From the NCBI RefSeq assembly GCF_000346485.2, contig NZ_KQ976354.1, positions 11,568,039-11,632,038 of the forward strand: a DNA stretch of 64,000 bases, read 5' to 3'. Below the pieces are notes generated by a model that made no database searches, was not told the origin of the DNA, and was given only the letters and a program-made list of their open reading frames with translations. The position numbers were made by a program, and so were the translations under genes. This document shows positions 17,785-29,400 of the stretch, one piece after another. This stretch comes from Scytonema hofmannii PCC 7110. Lineage in GTDB: Bacteria > Cyanobacteriota > Cyanobacteriia > Cyanobacteriales > Nostocaceae. Numbering within the stretch: position 1 is the stretch's first letter; the number at the start of each line of letters is the position of its first letter.

Positions 17785-18987
17785 ATGGATTTTGATTACT
17801 ACAGACACCGTGAAGGCGCTCCCATTAATAATAATCGTCAAAGTTTGCTGGAAAGTGGTTGGCGACCCTTTCATCGAGAGTTAGACTGGGAGTTTGTTTG
17901 GCGTCTATTGTATAACGATACAAAAGAAATGACTCAAAAAAGTTTGAATCTTGCAAGTAGTGTTGCTGAGATTTTAGGAAGAAATAATTATACCTGGTGG
18001 GCTAACTTATTAAATGTTGTTTCTGACAATACCCGTTATGAGGTAGAAAAATTTTGGAACTATATTACACCCGATCCCCTCACACCAGATCACCGTTATA
18101 AAGATGTCTTAAGTACGGAAACACCTATTGTTCATTTCGTCAGTCGCAATAGCATACCCATTGATTACGTTTTGAATCGCCTTCAAGAAATTACTGTATT
18201 GCGGGTTTTAGATTTATTGAAATGCCCGGATATTATTACGCAGCATTATTTAGAACGAGACTTTTATTTTCCTGCAGAAAAGTTTGTCAATTGGGAACGA
18301 TTGGACGTTGTCAACACTGTTTATGCTTACTGGAGCAAGTATGATGTTTGGTTGCAAATTGATGCTTACGATCGCGGTAGGCGGCAATATACTATCATGG
18401 CAAAAAATTTAGCACCACTGATTAATAAAGCAACTTACGATTTAGCAGTCATGCTCAGTGGGTATCAAAGCCGTGTCGGTAAGGTTCACAGCCAATTTCC
18501 CATTCGTAGCTTTCCACCAGATATTCAAAGTTTTACCGATGCAGTACAGCAGGCGATTCTTAACCAGAACCAGTTAGCTGTTTTGGTACATGGAGAGCCA
18601 GGGACGGGGAAAACAGCTTGGACACAAGCAGTCGCCAAAGAAATTTTGATGCCTTTAGGGTATGTGATTTTTATTTTGGATCACGATGCGATCGCCAACT
18701 TTGTCCCTCCAACGTACTTGGAAAAAATTTGTATTATCATTAATGAAGCTGATAATTTGGCACAAGACCGCGCCAGTGAAGTTGCCCAGTACAGTAATAA
18801 AACAGAACACATTTTGAGTTTATTAGATGGCACTTTATATCAAAGCGTGATTGAAGATTCAGGCATTCAAATACAACAGCAATTGGTTATTCTCATGACT
18901 TGCAATACAACAGAAAGACTAGACCCAGCTATGTTAAGGAAGGGTAGGGTAGATTTAATGTATGAGTTTATCCAGAAATTTGTCTAG
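17785..18987 (+). CDS. AAA family ATPase with unassigned N-terminal domain
   Basis: The 400-aa protein has about 250 N-terminal residues with no recognised domain, rich in W, Y and F (for example WRPFHRELDWEFVWRLLYND). An AAA module follows: Walker A HGEPGTGKTAW near residue 270, a Walker B-like KICIIINEADN near 315 with N in place of the usual first acidic residue, and an arginine-bearing AMLRKGRVDLMYEF near 385. The module is short and lacks a lid domain. It would bind and probably hydrolyse ATP to remodel a protein or nucleic acid. It sits between the RNA ligase and a second AAA gene. Confidence 0.85.
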   Translation: MDFDYYRHREGAPINNNRQSLLESGWRPFHRELDWEFVWRLLYNDTKEMTQKSLNLASSVAEILGRNNYTWWANLLNVVSDNTRYEVEKFWNYITPDPLTPDHRYKDVLSTETPIVHFVSRNSIPIDYVLNRLQEITVLRVLDLLKCPDIITQHYLERDFYFPAEKFVNWERLDVVNTVYAYWSKYDVWLQIDAYDRGRRQYTIMAKNLAPLINKATYDLAVMLSGYQSRVGKVHSQFPIRSFPPDIQSFTDAVQQAILNQNQLAVLVHGEPGTGKTAWTQAVAKEILMPLGYVIFILDHDAIANFVPPTYLEKICIIINEADNLAQDRASEVAQYSNKTEHILSLLDGTLYQSVIEDSGIQIQQQLVILMTCNTTERLDPAMLRKGRVDLMYEFIQKFV

Positions 18988-19084
18988 TATAACAATTTGT
19001 ATCCTGATGTAGTACGTTGTCTGTGAAAATAGAGAATAGTCGCTCGACAAGAAATATTTTGAAATATTAAAAAGCAAAAAAATT

Positions 19085-20299
19085 GTGAAAAAACAACAAC
19101 TAATTTTAGAAGCACTCAACCTTTCTCCTAATGCGATCGCTTATCACATTAGCCAAGAATTAGCAGCATTTTATCCTAAAAAAGCATTATTAGAAGGAAG
19201 CGATTCTGCCTTTGATTTTGAAAAATATGCTGAAGCGAACTTTTGTAGCCTTAAATATGACACTTCCATCCACAACCAAATGACTTCCAGTTGGAATGGT
19301 ATGGAAAATACAATTTATCACTGCACCGAAAATGCCAGTGTAGAAGTGACATGGGAAGGATATCAATTTGAGATTCTGCTCGTGAGTTTCCAAGATGGTT
19401 TTTGTCGAAATAAATATTATTGGATGTTAGCTGACAGCAAAGAAATTGCTGAAAGATTTTTTACAACTGTTTGTGCATGGAATACAGAAGTAAGAAGTGA
19501 AATTTTGGTATTTGAAGATGGTTATTGGTCAAAAAATCCAGACTTGTTTGACTCGATCCAGAACGCAACTTTTGAGAATTTGATTTTGTCTGGGACACTC
19601 AAGCAAGAAATTCAAGAAGATTTAGCAAGCTTTTTTGCTTCACAAGACACTTATGAAGCTTGTGGAGTCCCTTGGAAACGTGGGATTTTATTTATTGGCT
19701 CTCCAGGAAATGGTAAGACTCATGCGGTCAAAGCTTTGATCAATAAAATGCAGCAACCATGTCTATACGTTAAAAGCTTAAAATCGCAGTACGATAATTC
19801 CCACCACAGTATTCGTGACGTTTTTCAGAGAGCGCGACAGACTGCACCCTGCATTCTGGTTTTAGAAGACCTTGATTCCTTAGTAGAAGCAGAAAATCGT
19901 TCATTTTTCTTGAATGAACTAGATGGTTTTGCTGCCAATACGGGAATTGTCATTTTGGCGACAACCAACTATCCAGATCGTATAGATTCAGCGATTTTGG
20001 AACGCCCCAGTCGCTTTGACCGCAAATATTACTTTGAATTACCTGCTTTGACAGAACGCACGGCATATCTCAGCTTGTGGAACGACAAATTTAAAGAAGC
20101 AATGCGTTTGTCAGAAACAGTCATCACTCAAATTGCTGAGATGACAGATGGCTTTTCCTTTGCGTACCTCAAAGAACTTGTTCTCTCATCAATGATGCAT
20201 TGGATGGGAGCAATGGAAACGGGTGGTATGGATAAGAGTATGATTTTGCAAGTTGCTGTTTTGCGAAAGCAAATGAGCAGCAACAATTCAGAAGAGTAG
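19085..20299 (+). CDS. AAA family ATPase
   Basis: The 404-aa protein starts at GTG. The N-terminal 190 residues are unassigned (contain SSWNGMENTIYHC). The AAA core has Walker A IGSPGNGKTHAVK near residue 205, Walker B CILVLEDLDSL near 257, sensor 1 IVILATTNYPDRI near 288 and the second region of homology ILERPSRFDRKYYF near 302-315, then a helical lid. Unlike its neighbour it has a canonical Walker B. It lies 97 bases after the first AAA gene, and its stop faces the stop of the giant TcA gene across 170 bases. Role inferred only as an energy-driven partner of the RNA ligase cassette. Confidence 0.88.
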   Translation: MKKQQLILEALNLSPNAIAYHISQELAAFYPKKALLEGSDSAFDFEKYAEANFCSLKYDTSIHNQMTSSWNGMENTIYHCTENASVEVTWEGYQFEILLVSFQDGFCRNKYYWMLADSKEIAERFFTTVCAWNTEVRSEILVFEDGYWSKNPDLFDSIQNATFENLILSGTLKQEIQEDLASFFASQDTYEACGVPWKRGILFIGSPGNGKTHAVKALINKMQQPCLYVKSLKSQYDNSHHSIRDVFQRARQTAPCILVLEDLDSLVEAENRSFFLNELDGFAANTGIVILATTNYPDRIDSAILERPSRFDRKYYFELPALTERTAYLSLWNDKFKEAMRLSETVITQIAEMTDGFSFAYLKELVLSSMMHWMGAMETGGMDKSMILQVAVLRKQMSSNNSEE

Positions 20300-20469
20300 A
20301 ATGCAAGTTAATCGCACAAGTGATGGTCTTCCCGATCAACATTGACGCTATTTTTCAAATAGTCCTGTTCAGCTAGTACCAATGATCTAGCTCTGGATAC
20401 AGGGTAAGTTTTATCAGAAAGATTAAGAGGTGATTTTGGCACTCGCTTATTGCCAGAATCCCAAAGCAT

Positions 20470-23400
20470 TTACAGCATCTTGTACCAACAGAATAAATAG
20501 GTATCCGTCACATCACTGATATCTATCGGAAATCTGAATACACCCAAATCCTGAGGGTTAGACGTAATGAGTGATTCAAAGTCAATTTCCAGCACACCAT
20601 GGAAAAGTCCTGGCCAATTAGCATTAGCTATACAAACAATACTGTACACATCGCGATCGCATTTTTCTTCTTTTATTTGACCAACACGCTGCCCAACTAA
20701 AAATTCAACGATGTGGTGTACACTTGGATCGGCTCCGGGTGCTTCAAAAAATATTTCCAACTTTTGTACGCCAATCTTTTTATTTCCGGTTATGTACGGG
20801 AACATATTCCTACTCAGTCGAATACCCAATTCCTTAGGCATTAACTTAGATGTAACACCTACAAATGAGTGCCAAGTATCGGGAAACTCACGTTTCACAT
20901 CGAAGAAACGCACACCTCCACCTGGCAAATTTTTCTGAGCGCATTCGTTAGCTGCTTTGCGAAGATTTTCTCCACCTTCGCGTGCCATAAAGTTCACGTG
21001 TAGTACTACGTCACTGAGTGTCTCCATGTCAAAATGGTTGTTTTCTAATGGTAGTTCTATTTGCCAACGGCTGACTGCACCTGAGAACTCAAATGGCAAA
21101 TAACGTTCATCGCGGAAATTGAGTTCAAACATCCCAGAGTCATTTTGTCCGGTGGATGTTGCGATCGCTTCCGTTGCAGCATACATCGACACAATACGGG
21201 GATCTTCAGGCATCGCTTGATAACCATTTTTCCATCGTTCGTCGTCACAACAGGGATGAGGTAGATCGATGAGTCTTGGATCTACACGGGTTTTGCTGCT
21301 CAACAAAGTCAGGCGACAGTGTACTCCAGTGTAAGGTCCTACAACACATGGAATCGTCATTGTTACGTTCTTGATCCGTCGCATATAATGCCCTGGATAA
21401 TCAAGATCGAACATCCATTCAGGGATTTCAATCTCGCAACAGCCAGTTATTTTGAGTTGCAGGAATGCCATCGGAAAATGCAAGCGCAGAGAAATATGCT
21501 TGGTTAATTCATACTCGCGAACATTTTCATCGTAGTAAGCTTTTTCCATATGACGGAGGGCTAATTGTAGGCGATCACCACACAAGAGTCCTTCGTGGAG
21601 GTTGTCCCAAATTTCTGCTGGAATAAATTGTCGAGCGGTGTGTCCGCGCTCAAAATTGAAAGCGCGTTGAGCTTGTCGGGCGCAGTGCAATGCCAATTCA
21701 TACATCTGATAATGCATTGCTGCTGTTTCCTGTTGCATCCATAGGTAGAGTGCGTGGTTGGTGAACTTGTCGCGTAAGAAGTCGTGTACTTCCATCGCGT
21801 TCTCGATTTGTTGCTGATGGTTATTTAATTCACGTAGCGCAATGTCACGTTGTCTCTCAGCTGCCAGGATTTGCCGCTCAATTTGCTCAATTTCAATGGT
21901 GAGCACGTCTACCTGATGTTTCCATTCTTGTTCGCGGCGTTCCCAACCAGCTTTTGTCAATCCTAAAGATGCAACCGTATTAAGAATATCTGCAACTGTA
22001 GTGGCAATCGTGCCAGATGCAGAAAAAATCATGCTCAATTTTTTGCCCGGTGGCAGCGTGATAAAGTTCGTAGGAAAGCCGACATTTGGATCGGGAATTA
22101 AATTCATTGCCTGACCGATCGCTTCTGAAATATTACCAGCAGTTCTGACCGTATTTGAGCTAATAGTCAGTGGTTCGTATTGTGCTTCTCCGCCAATCAG
22201 CCCAAAAGCAATCAAATTTTTGTAATATTGTAGGTTTGTCTGGGCGATTTGCTTGGTCTTGCGTAAAGCCTGTACTTGCCAGTCTGCCTCTCGCCACTGG
22301 TTCTGCCGCACTTCCAGCAATAAATTGAGCAACTGCCGCTCGTGCATTGCCCGCATGGTAGACAGATATTCAGCATCTCCTTTTTCATAAGCGGCTAGCA
22401 AAGCACTGCCAAAGGCACGCACGTCACCTGCCATTTCCAGCGCCTTTTGTAGTAGGACTATAAAACGATAAGGACTTTGTAGTAAACACCATTCACCTTC
22501 GTCAGCACAAACCTCACGGGTAGTTTTCCAGCAATCCCGAAGATCGCTATTGCCAAAATAGGGCATATCAAGGTTTGGACGACCGTTCTTTAGGCGTTTT
22601 GCGTTCAGACAAGTGTGAATTAATATTAGTCGATCGCTGACACTTGTGTACAAGCACATCAGCCGTGAGTTGATAGGCGCACATTTGGGTTGAAAACGTG
22701 CAACGATGAATGAGCCTAATGTTAGATCTTTTGTCAATACTGTAATCGGTGTATTTCCTAAGATCTTAGCTGCTGTGTCAAATATTAAACGTGCTTGCTG
22801 GAATGCCTCTGGCGTGTTTTTTCGCATTAAGGCATCACCCCACTGTAGCAAAGTTTCCAAGTAGTGCAGCAGAATTGCTCGCTCCTTCACCTCAGGATCG
22901 GAAACCGGATCGCTAGGGCAACAACATTCTTCGGTTGGTTGAATGACCTCTGCTTCGATTGGAACTGCTCCTGGAATATTGGGATCTTCACCTTCCTGGT
23001 CATCAGGTGGGCAAATATGCCAGGTATTGTCATTCAGCAATGGGTTGTAAACTAGTTCGTACCATTTCAAGGCTGCTTCAAAGCGACAATGCGATCGCAG
23101 ATGACCCGCTACTGCGATGGCTGGGCTAAACATTGAGGGTGGCAATAATGGCGCACCAGGGTCAAACCAGGCAAAGAAGGGAAAGGCGGCTAATCCACCA
23201 ACGGGGGCTGGTGCAAGAGGTATCACAACTTCTGGTACTACGACAGCTTCGTCAGGAGCGAGATCGTAACGGAATCCAGGGGGAGGGGAAGGTAGGGGTG
23301 CTGGTGCTGGAAGTAGTGGTGGGGCTGGAAAACCGACTGGGGCTTCACCACCTACAATCTCAAAAAGAAGCGAGTCACCACTGCGTCCTGAGAAGACTAA

Positions 23401-26400
23401 TTGCGGTGTCATATCCTTTTGAATTCGCACTCCTTTATCGGATTGGCGAGGTTGTTGGAACTCGCCATTATGGACGCGACACCAACGCAGATGTACCATT
23501 GGCTTTGAATTCCAATGCAATAACCCTGGTAATTTGTTTGGGCGATGCCAGTCGGTTTGTGGGTCACCAACAATATTTTGCTGTGGATCGTCAGCGATCG
23601 CACCCCACTCAGCTATTTGTTCTATCGCACCTTCTTTCGCATCGTATTCTTTAGCATCATAATATCGTGTTTCTTCAATCCAGAAGTAATACTCATCCAT
23701 CAGTGCTGGATGCACTTTACCACAGACGCTACAGCAAGCTGAAGATTCCGAGACACCACATTTTGGTTTAAAGGTTGTTGTTGCTGGTGGTATGCCAGCT
23801 GCTGCTATCCTGATAAATTTTGTACCTAAGCGAACAGCTGCTTGCAGCCACATCGGTAGGCTTGCACTGTTAGGTTGTTGGGGATTAATAACAGCAAAAA
23901 GAACTGGTTCCTCAGATGGTTGGTTACCTGGTGGTTGACTTGAGCCATCCTCTGGTGGTTGTTCTCGTTCAGTGGTATTTAAAGGAGCCAACCAAGTCGG
24001 ACGAGCATGGCGATCGGGCGTACCCATCAAGCCCAGTCCCTCCGGTGCAGGGTTTAGGAGTTGCATGGTTGCTGGTTCGCGGTGCTGGAGAAGAGTTATT
24101 CCTGGGTGAGTGGGCGGACGCGAACCGTTCCAATAAGTCAGTCCTCCAGGTACTGGCATTGTTAAAGCAGCGCGACGCAGTTCAGATTCTAAAAATTGGA
24201 ATGCTTCTGTTTGCTTTGCTGCTTGCAACTCATCCCATTCTATCCAGTTTTCCCGGTAAATGAGTCGCCGTTTGCAGGCTTCCCAATCGCGGAAAGTAGC
24301 AAAATGCCGCTCCCATACCAGAATAAAATCTGGCAACACCACAAACTCAGGTTCCAAACCCAATCGGGCGCGTTGAACAAACAGGTGAATAGCACTAACT
24401 GCTTCTTCGATACGGCTGGCTTTTTGGCAAAGTCCCACTTCTACATCAAGTAGTAGCAATTCGCTTAAGTGTTTTGCTTCTGTGGCGAACCCACCCCAGG
24501 GAAGGGATACTCGGTTGAGGTGTGTTAGATAAGCTACTAATGCTGCTCGTCCCCGTTGGCGCAACCCGTCATTTAAGCATTTAATTTCTTTATAGCGATG
24601 CGGTTCGCCGTTTTCGATGCAACCATTGCGATAAAACTGGGTCAGGTTAGCATTACCAGATTCCGTAGTTCCAAAAGCAGTCTCTGGTACAGATGGGTCA
24701 TCAGAAGCCCAGAGATCGGGTCGAGCTTCGCGGATATTTTTGGGATAAAACCGCTTCAATAATGCACGAATCCATTTTTCTGACTGCCAAACTCGCACCG
24801 CCCAGCGATCGTCTTCTAACTCGGAAGAGGTGACCGGAAAAGCCTGATAATATTGTAACACTAAAGTAGTGTGCTTTAAATCGATTCCCAAATGGCGGAT
24901 TAAATCAGCAGGGTTATCGGGATGCAATTCAGCAGATTCATGGAACAAAAGCCAGTCTGGTTGTTCTAGCGATCGCTCAGTTTCGCGGCGCATCAACGTG
25001 TAGTCAAACAGACGTTCCCACCAGTCAAACATCGCCTGCTGGCGTTGAGGTGTTGGTGCTACCCGTTGGTCTTGTGCTAAAGGTGGTGCCAGATAGTTGT
25101 CGAGTACGGGTAGGAAATTCAAATCGAAGTTGGCTTTGTGTGTTGCGAATGCACCACCACTGCGATAGTAGGCTTGTCCGGCAAAATTAATTGGGTGAGC
25201 GAGCATATAGCCCAGTTCCGATTGTCCGCCGTCAGAAATCCGTTGTGCTGAGAGATGCAAGCGACTGACAAACAGCATAGCTTTGAACGCACGCTGATAG
25301 GTACGCCGAATGTCACGTATTGTACTGGTGTAATGAATAGTCAAGAAATTTTGCGCTGCACCGACCAATTCGATGCCCTGTAGTAACGTAGCGTTTTTTC
25401 TATCTTGGAACAGTTTGTCATGAGGTATTGCCAACCAGTTCATACCAGCATCCGGACCATTGTACTTGAGTTGAAAACCCGTGGTTTGCGGGCAAACATC
25501 TTCTGGTCCATCAAAGAACAATGGTTTGCGCTCCAGTTCAATCTTTAGTTCGTAAAAACCTTTTTTCAGTACAATGGAATGAGAACAATCTGCTGGTGCT
25601 TCTTCATTTGGCCAATCATGAGCGAGTAACACCCAGGTTTTTTGACCGCGTTTCAAGATAACGCGCCAACGGTGGGATTGGTCTGCTTTTTCAAAATCAG
25701 GGACTTCTCCGGTTGGGGTAGGTGCTCCAGCACTAAACCCATACCGACCTTCACATTCAATTAACAGAAGACCCTGCCATTGCAGTGAAAATGGCTCAGC
25801 CCCGCCCAAAGTTGCACCATTCGTATTCGCCATAGCAAAACCATTCCGCACGGCAGCAAAGCGCAGTTGCTCTGGTGAGAAGGTGAAATCCATTGAAGGT
25901 AGGATAGTTGGAATCGGAGCATTCGAGGCATTTTCTTCCGCTCCAAAAGCATCTACACCACCGCGTACTTCACGCCAAAGTAGAGTTTGGTTAGCATCAA
26001 AGTAATTAGCTAACATTCCCGTGCCAGTTAGCCCTAACAATGCAGCAAATGCTCCTCCATTTGGTTGTGGTTGCCAGGTGACAGGAGGGGTTTGACCGTT
26101 GTCATTTTCCCAAGGTGCAGTTGCTAAATTCTCATCAGCCCAGAGGTTTTTTAGTATCAGTTTTGCTAAATCCCTACCCTCCGGATTGGGACTATTAGTG
26201 ACATCAGCTGTATGAGCTGCTAAATGTTCTACAACGATCTGACAGCGCTGGTAAAACTGCTCGAACTCTTTCTGGAACCATCTCCAGCGTTTGTTCTCAT
26301 CTGGTTCTTGAATCAGTTGTTCTTCTGCTTCACCAAAGTTGTTAAAGAGAAATGCAAAATGTGCCAGATCTACACGCGGTAGAAAGTACAAATCGCGCAC

Positions 26401-29400
26401 AGCAATTTGTTCGGGGTCTTCCAGTTGCCGGATACGACTGAGTTTAGCCAACACGGCTTCGTCAGTGAGCGGAATTTGTGTCCACAACTCCTGTGTTATT
26501 GCATCGTATGGCAAAGGACCACCCGGTGGTGTATTCCACATTAAGATAGGAGTAGACAGCAGTGGTACTCGGTATTGTCGCTGTGCGGTGCTGACCGCGA
26601 TACCGCTATCTGCTAATACCGATGGGAAAAAATGTTGCCCTAGTGAAAGCCACTGATTATTTCCAGGCGGGGGGACAAAGCCAAACTCGTCTTGCAAAGT
26701 AGTTTCCATTCGCGCCCAAGTCCACTGTTCGGCAGATTCAGCACTCACTTCAACTGCCATCAGTTTTTGACGCAACGCCCAAAGGGAATTCTGTTCTTCA
26801 TCATCCGGTAAACTCAAAGGAAAGTCTTTAGCTTCGTTAGCGGTTTGCAATGGGAAAGGGTCATTGCCTTGCAAGTGTTCGTTACTCGTAAATAGGAACA
26901 GCAATTCCCCAACACCAAATTCAGAAGCATAGATTTTTGCCAAAATTTCGGCAAAACGAAGGGTGTGGGTTGGGTGGGCGTGCCAGGTATCGGTAGGAGT
27001 GTTGGGGTCAAAACCCGCTAATGCTGACAGCGAATCTAGATTGTCCATCAGCAATTTGATAAACTCTGGTCCTCGGCAACGACAGTGATAGGTATGAATA
27101 GAATATTGCTGTATTTGGTAGAGTAAATGTTCTATTGCCCAGTTCCGCTTTGTTGCCCCTAAAACCCAAAATGCCAGTAAGTGGAGTCGCTCGGCACCAG
27201 TCGTACCATCAACAGGTAGCGTGCCATCAGTCAGTGACAGTTGAAAATCATCTCGGAATATCTGAAACGCTACCAACTGCCGGATAAAATTTGGGTTGAC
27301 ATTTGTCCCATCAAATAATTCAAGCACATCGCAGATATCGCGCAATTCCGTAAATGTGTATCGAGCGTTCGGTATAGCCTGTAATTTGCGCCACAGGCGG
27401 ATGAAAATTGCCAACCGTTTGAGAGCTTCTACAGGATCTTCAGGATCTTCAAATTCAATGACGTACTTATCTAAACAACATGGCTCGCAATCAGGAAAAC
27501 CTTCCCGGCTGTTTTGCAAGGTAAATTTTACAAACTCAGATTTCCATAACTCGATAAATTCGCAGTAAGTCAAACAAGTACGTTTTAAAAATTCAGACAC
27601 GTGGATAACAATATCTATCCATGATGTTTCGTCTTCGGGTTGTTCTGAAATAAAACCATAGATGGTGTGCAGTGAAATCTCACCCTCGTCTTCCTCTCCA
27701 CTGGCAATATTGTTTTGGAATAGCACTGTATATTCATCTGGTGAAATCTTGAGATATTCAAGAGCTATTTCGATACGAACTGGATAACGCCACAAATAGC
27801 TCTGAAATTCATCAGGTTCATTTGTAGGATCGAGCACAAATTCGGTAATTACTTTGCGAAAGCGGCGCATGGTATCAAAACGACTTGTACCTAACTGCTC
27901 TAGATAGGTACGCGAGACATCTAACGGTTGTGAATAGGGAAGTAAGCATGAAGAGAAATCATTTTTTAATTTATCGTAGGCAGTTTGTTCGGCAGTGGGT
28001 ACTGCGGGCGTGGAGTGTTCGGGTAATGCCTCAAATAATGTTACCGGGTCGTGTTGAAAAGCACCCGTAGGATCGATTGCCGAAGTTAATTCATGTCCGC
28101 CTACCGCGTTAGTTGCTGTGTTGTAAACTATACCAGAATCAACGTCATTGGCAACCATGTGCTCCAGCGATTCATTCACGAGATCGATTAAGGGTAACGG
28201 TACTTCTAAATTAGCTTTTGTGACTAACAAGTTACCTAACAGTCCTCGACGCTCTGCCAATAGAGTTGCTAAAGTTGGATTGGCATTTTCAGGTAGTGGG
28301 CGATCGCAAGTAGATTCTGGGGATACCTGTAGCAGCTCGTGCAGATAAGCGACTGGACCGAGGGGAGACAGGTGAGCGGGTGGAATGCAATTGATGATTG
28401 AACCATCGGGGTTGACAGGTTTAAAACCGACCGTACCTGGGGGCGTATCGGATACAGAGATAGCAGCATTTTCCCAGATAACTGTAGCATAATCATAAGC
28501 AACCGAACCAGTTAATGCTTCTTTAAAGTCTGTTGGATTAGATAACTTTTCAATGGCGTTCCGACTCGTAAAACCTCGCGCCCAAAGCGCCTCCATGACG
28601 GAAAACTGTATCTCTATAGGTGTAATACCATTTGTCAAATTAATAACACCCTGAATGCAGGTTAACCACTCGATAAATTGCTGTTGCGTTTCTGGCTCGC
28701 CGGGAAATATGCCATTTACGGTAGTTGCCAATTGGGCTGCATCCCATTCACTGAACGAAAATCCTCCAGGGTAATTAGCTAACAATTGGTCTAATGGATT
28801 ACCTGGCGAACGACCGATCTGGGGAACAGTATTGCTTGTAGGGGTGGGCGGCGGATCGAATACATTGGCAACATCAAAAAATTTACGCACATGGCGAATA
28901 AAGGCTTGAGTGCGTTCTTCTGTTGTACCCGGTTTCGTAAACTCTGGGAGTAATATGGGATTTGAGTTCAGCAAAGCTTCCCAGTCACCGTTAGTTTTGG
29001 CAGCCAGGTCGTTTATGTTACTGACACTAAAGGGAGGAGCTTTAATAGCGGCTTCTAAAGGTGCATATGCTTTGGTAATGGCACAAAGGATTAAATTAAG
29101 ATGCCCAGTGGTATTGGCAGGAGATAATGCCTCCCAAAACGTATTGATATCTGCTTCAGTGACACCTAACCAATCGCCGACCAATCCATGTACGGGAGTG
29201 GCAGGAGTCACGACACATTCTGGTGTTCCCATTTCGGTTGCCGAACCTAAAGCTCGTAACCGCCGTGCTGCTTGATAACGATTGACCTCTGCTGGTTCGG
29301 TTAGTACTTGGTCATCGATCGCTTGCTCAATATTACCTATAGTTTGTGCTTCAGCATCAAGTGCCACCATCTTAAAACGTTCTTCCCGCTTCACTTGTGG

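Noticed and set aside
16596..20299. AAA genes as part of a contractile injection system with the Tc toxin
   Set aside because: The AAA genes face the toxin operon (convergent), and no sheath, tube or baseplate genes are present, so a shared system is not supported.
23133..23654. 173-codon plus-strand frame opposite the TcA gene
   Set aside because: It lies fully within the coding sequence of the giant gene, has Arg/Gln-rich random-like composition, no ribosome site and no recognisable domain.
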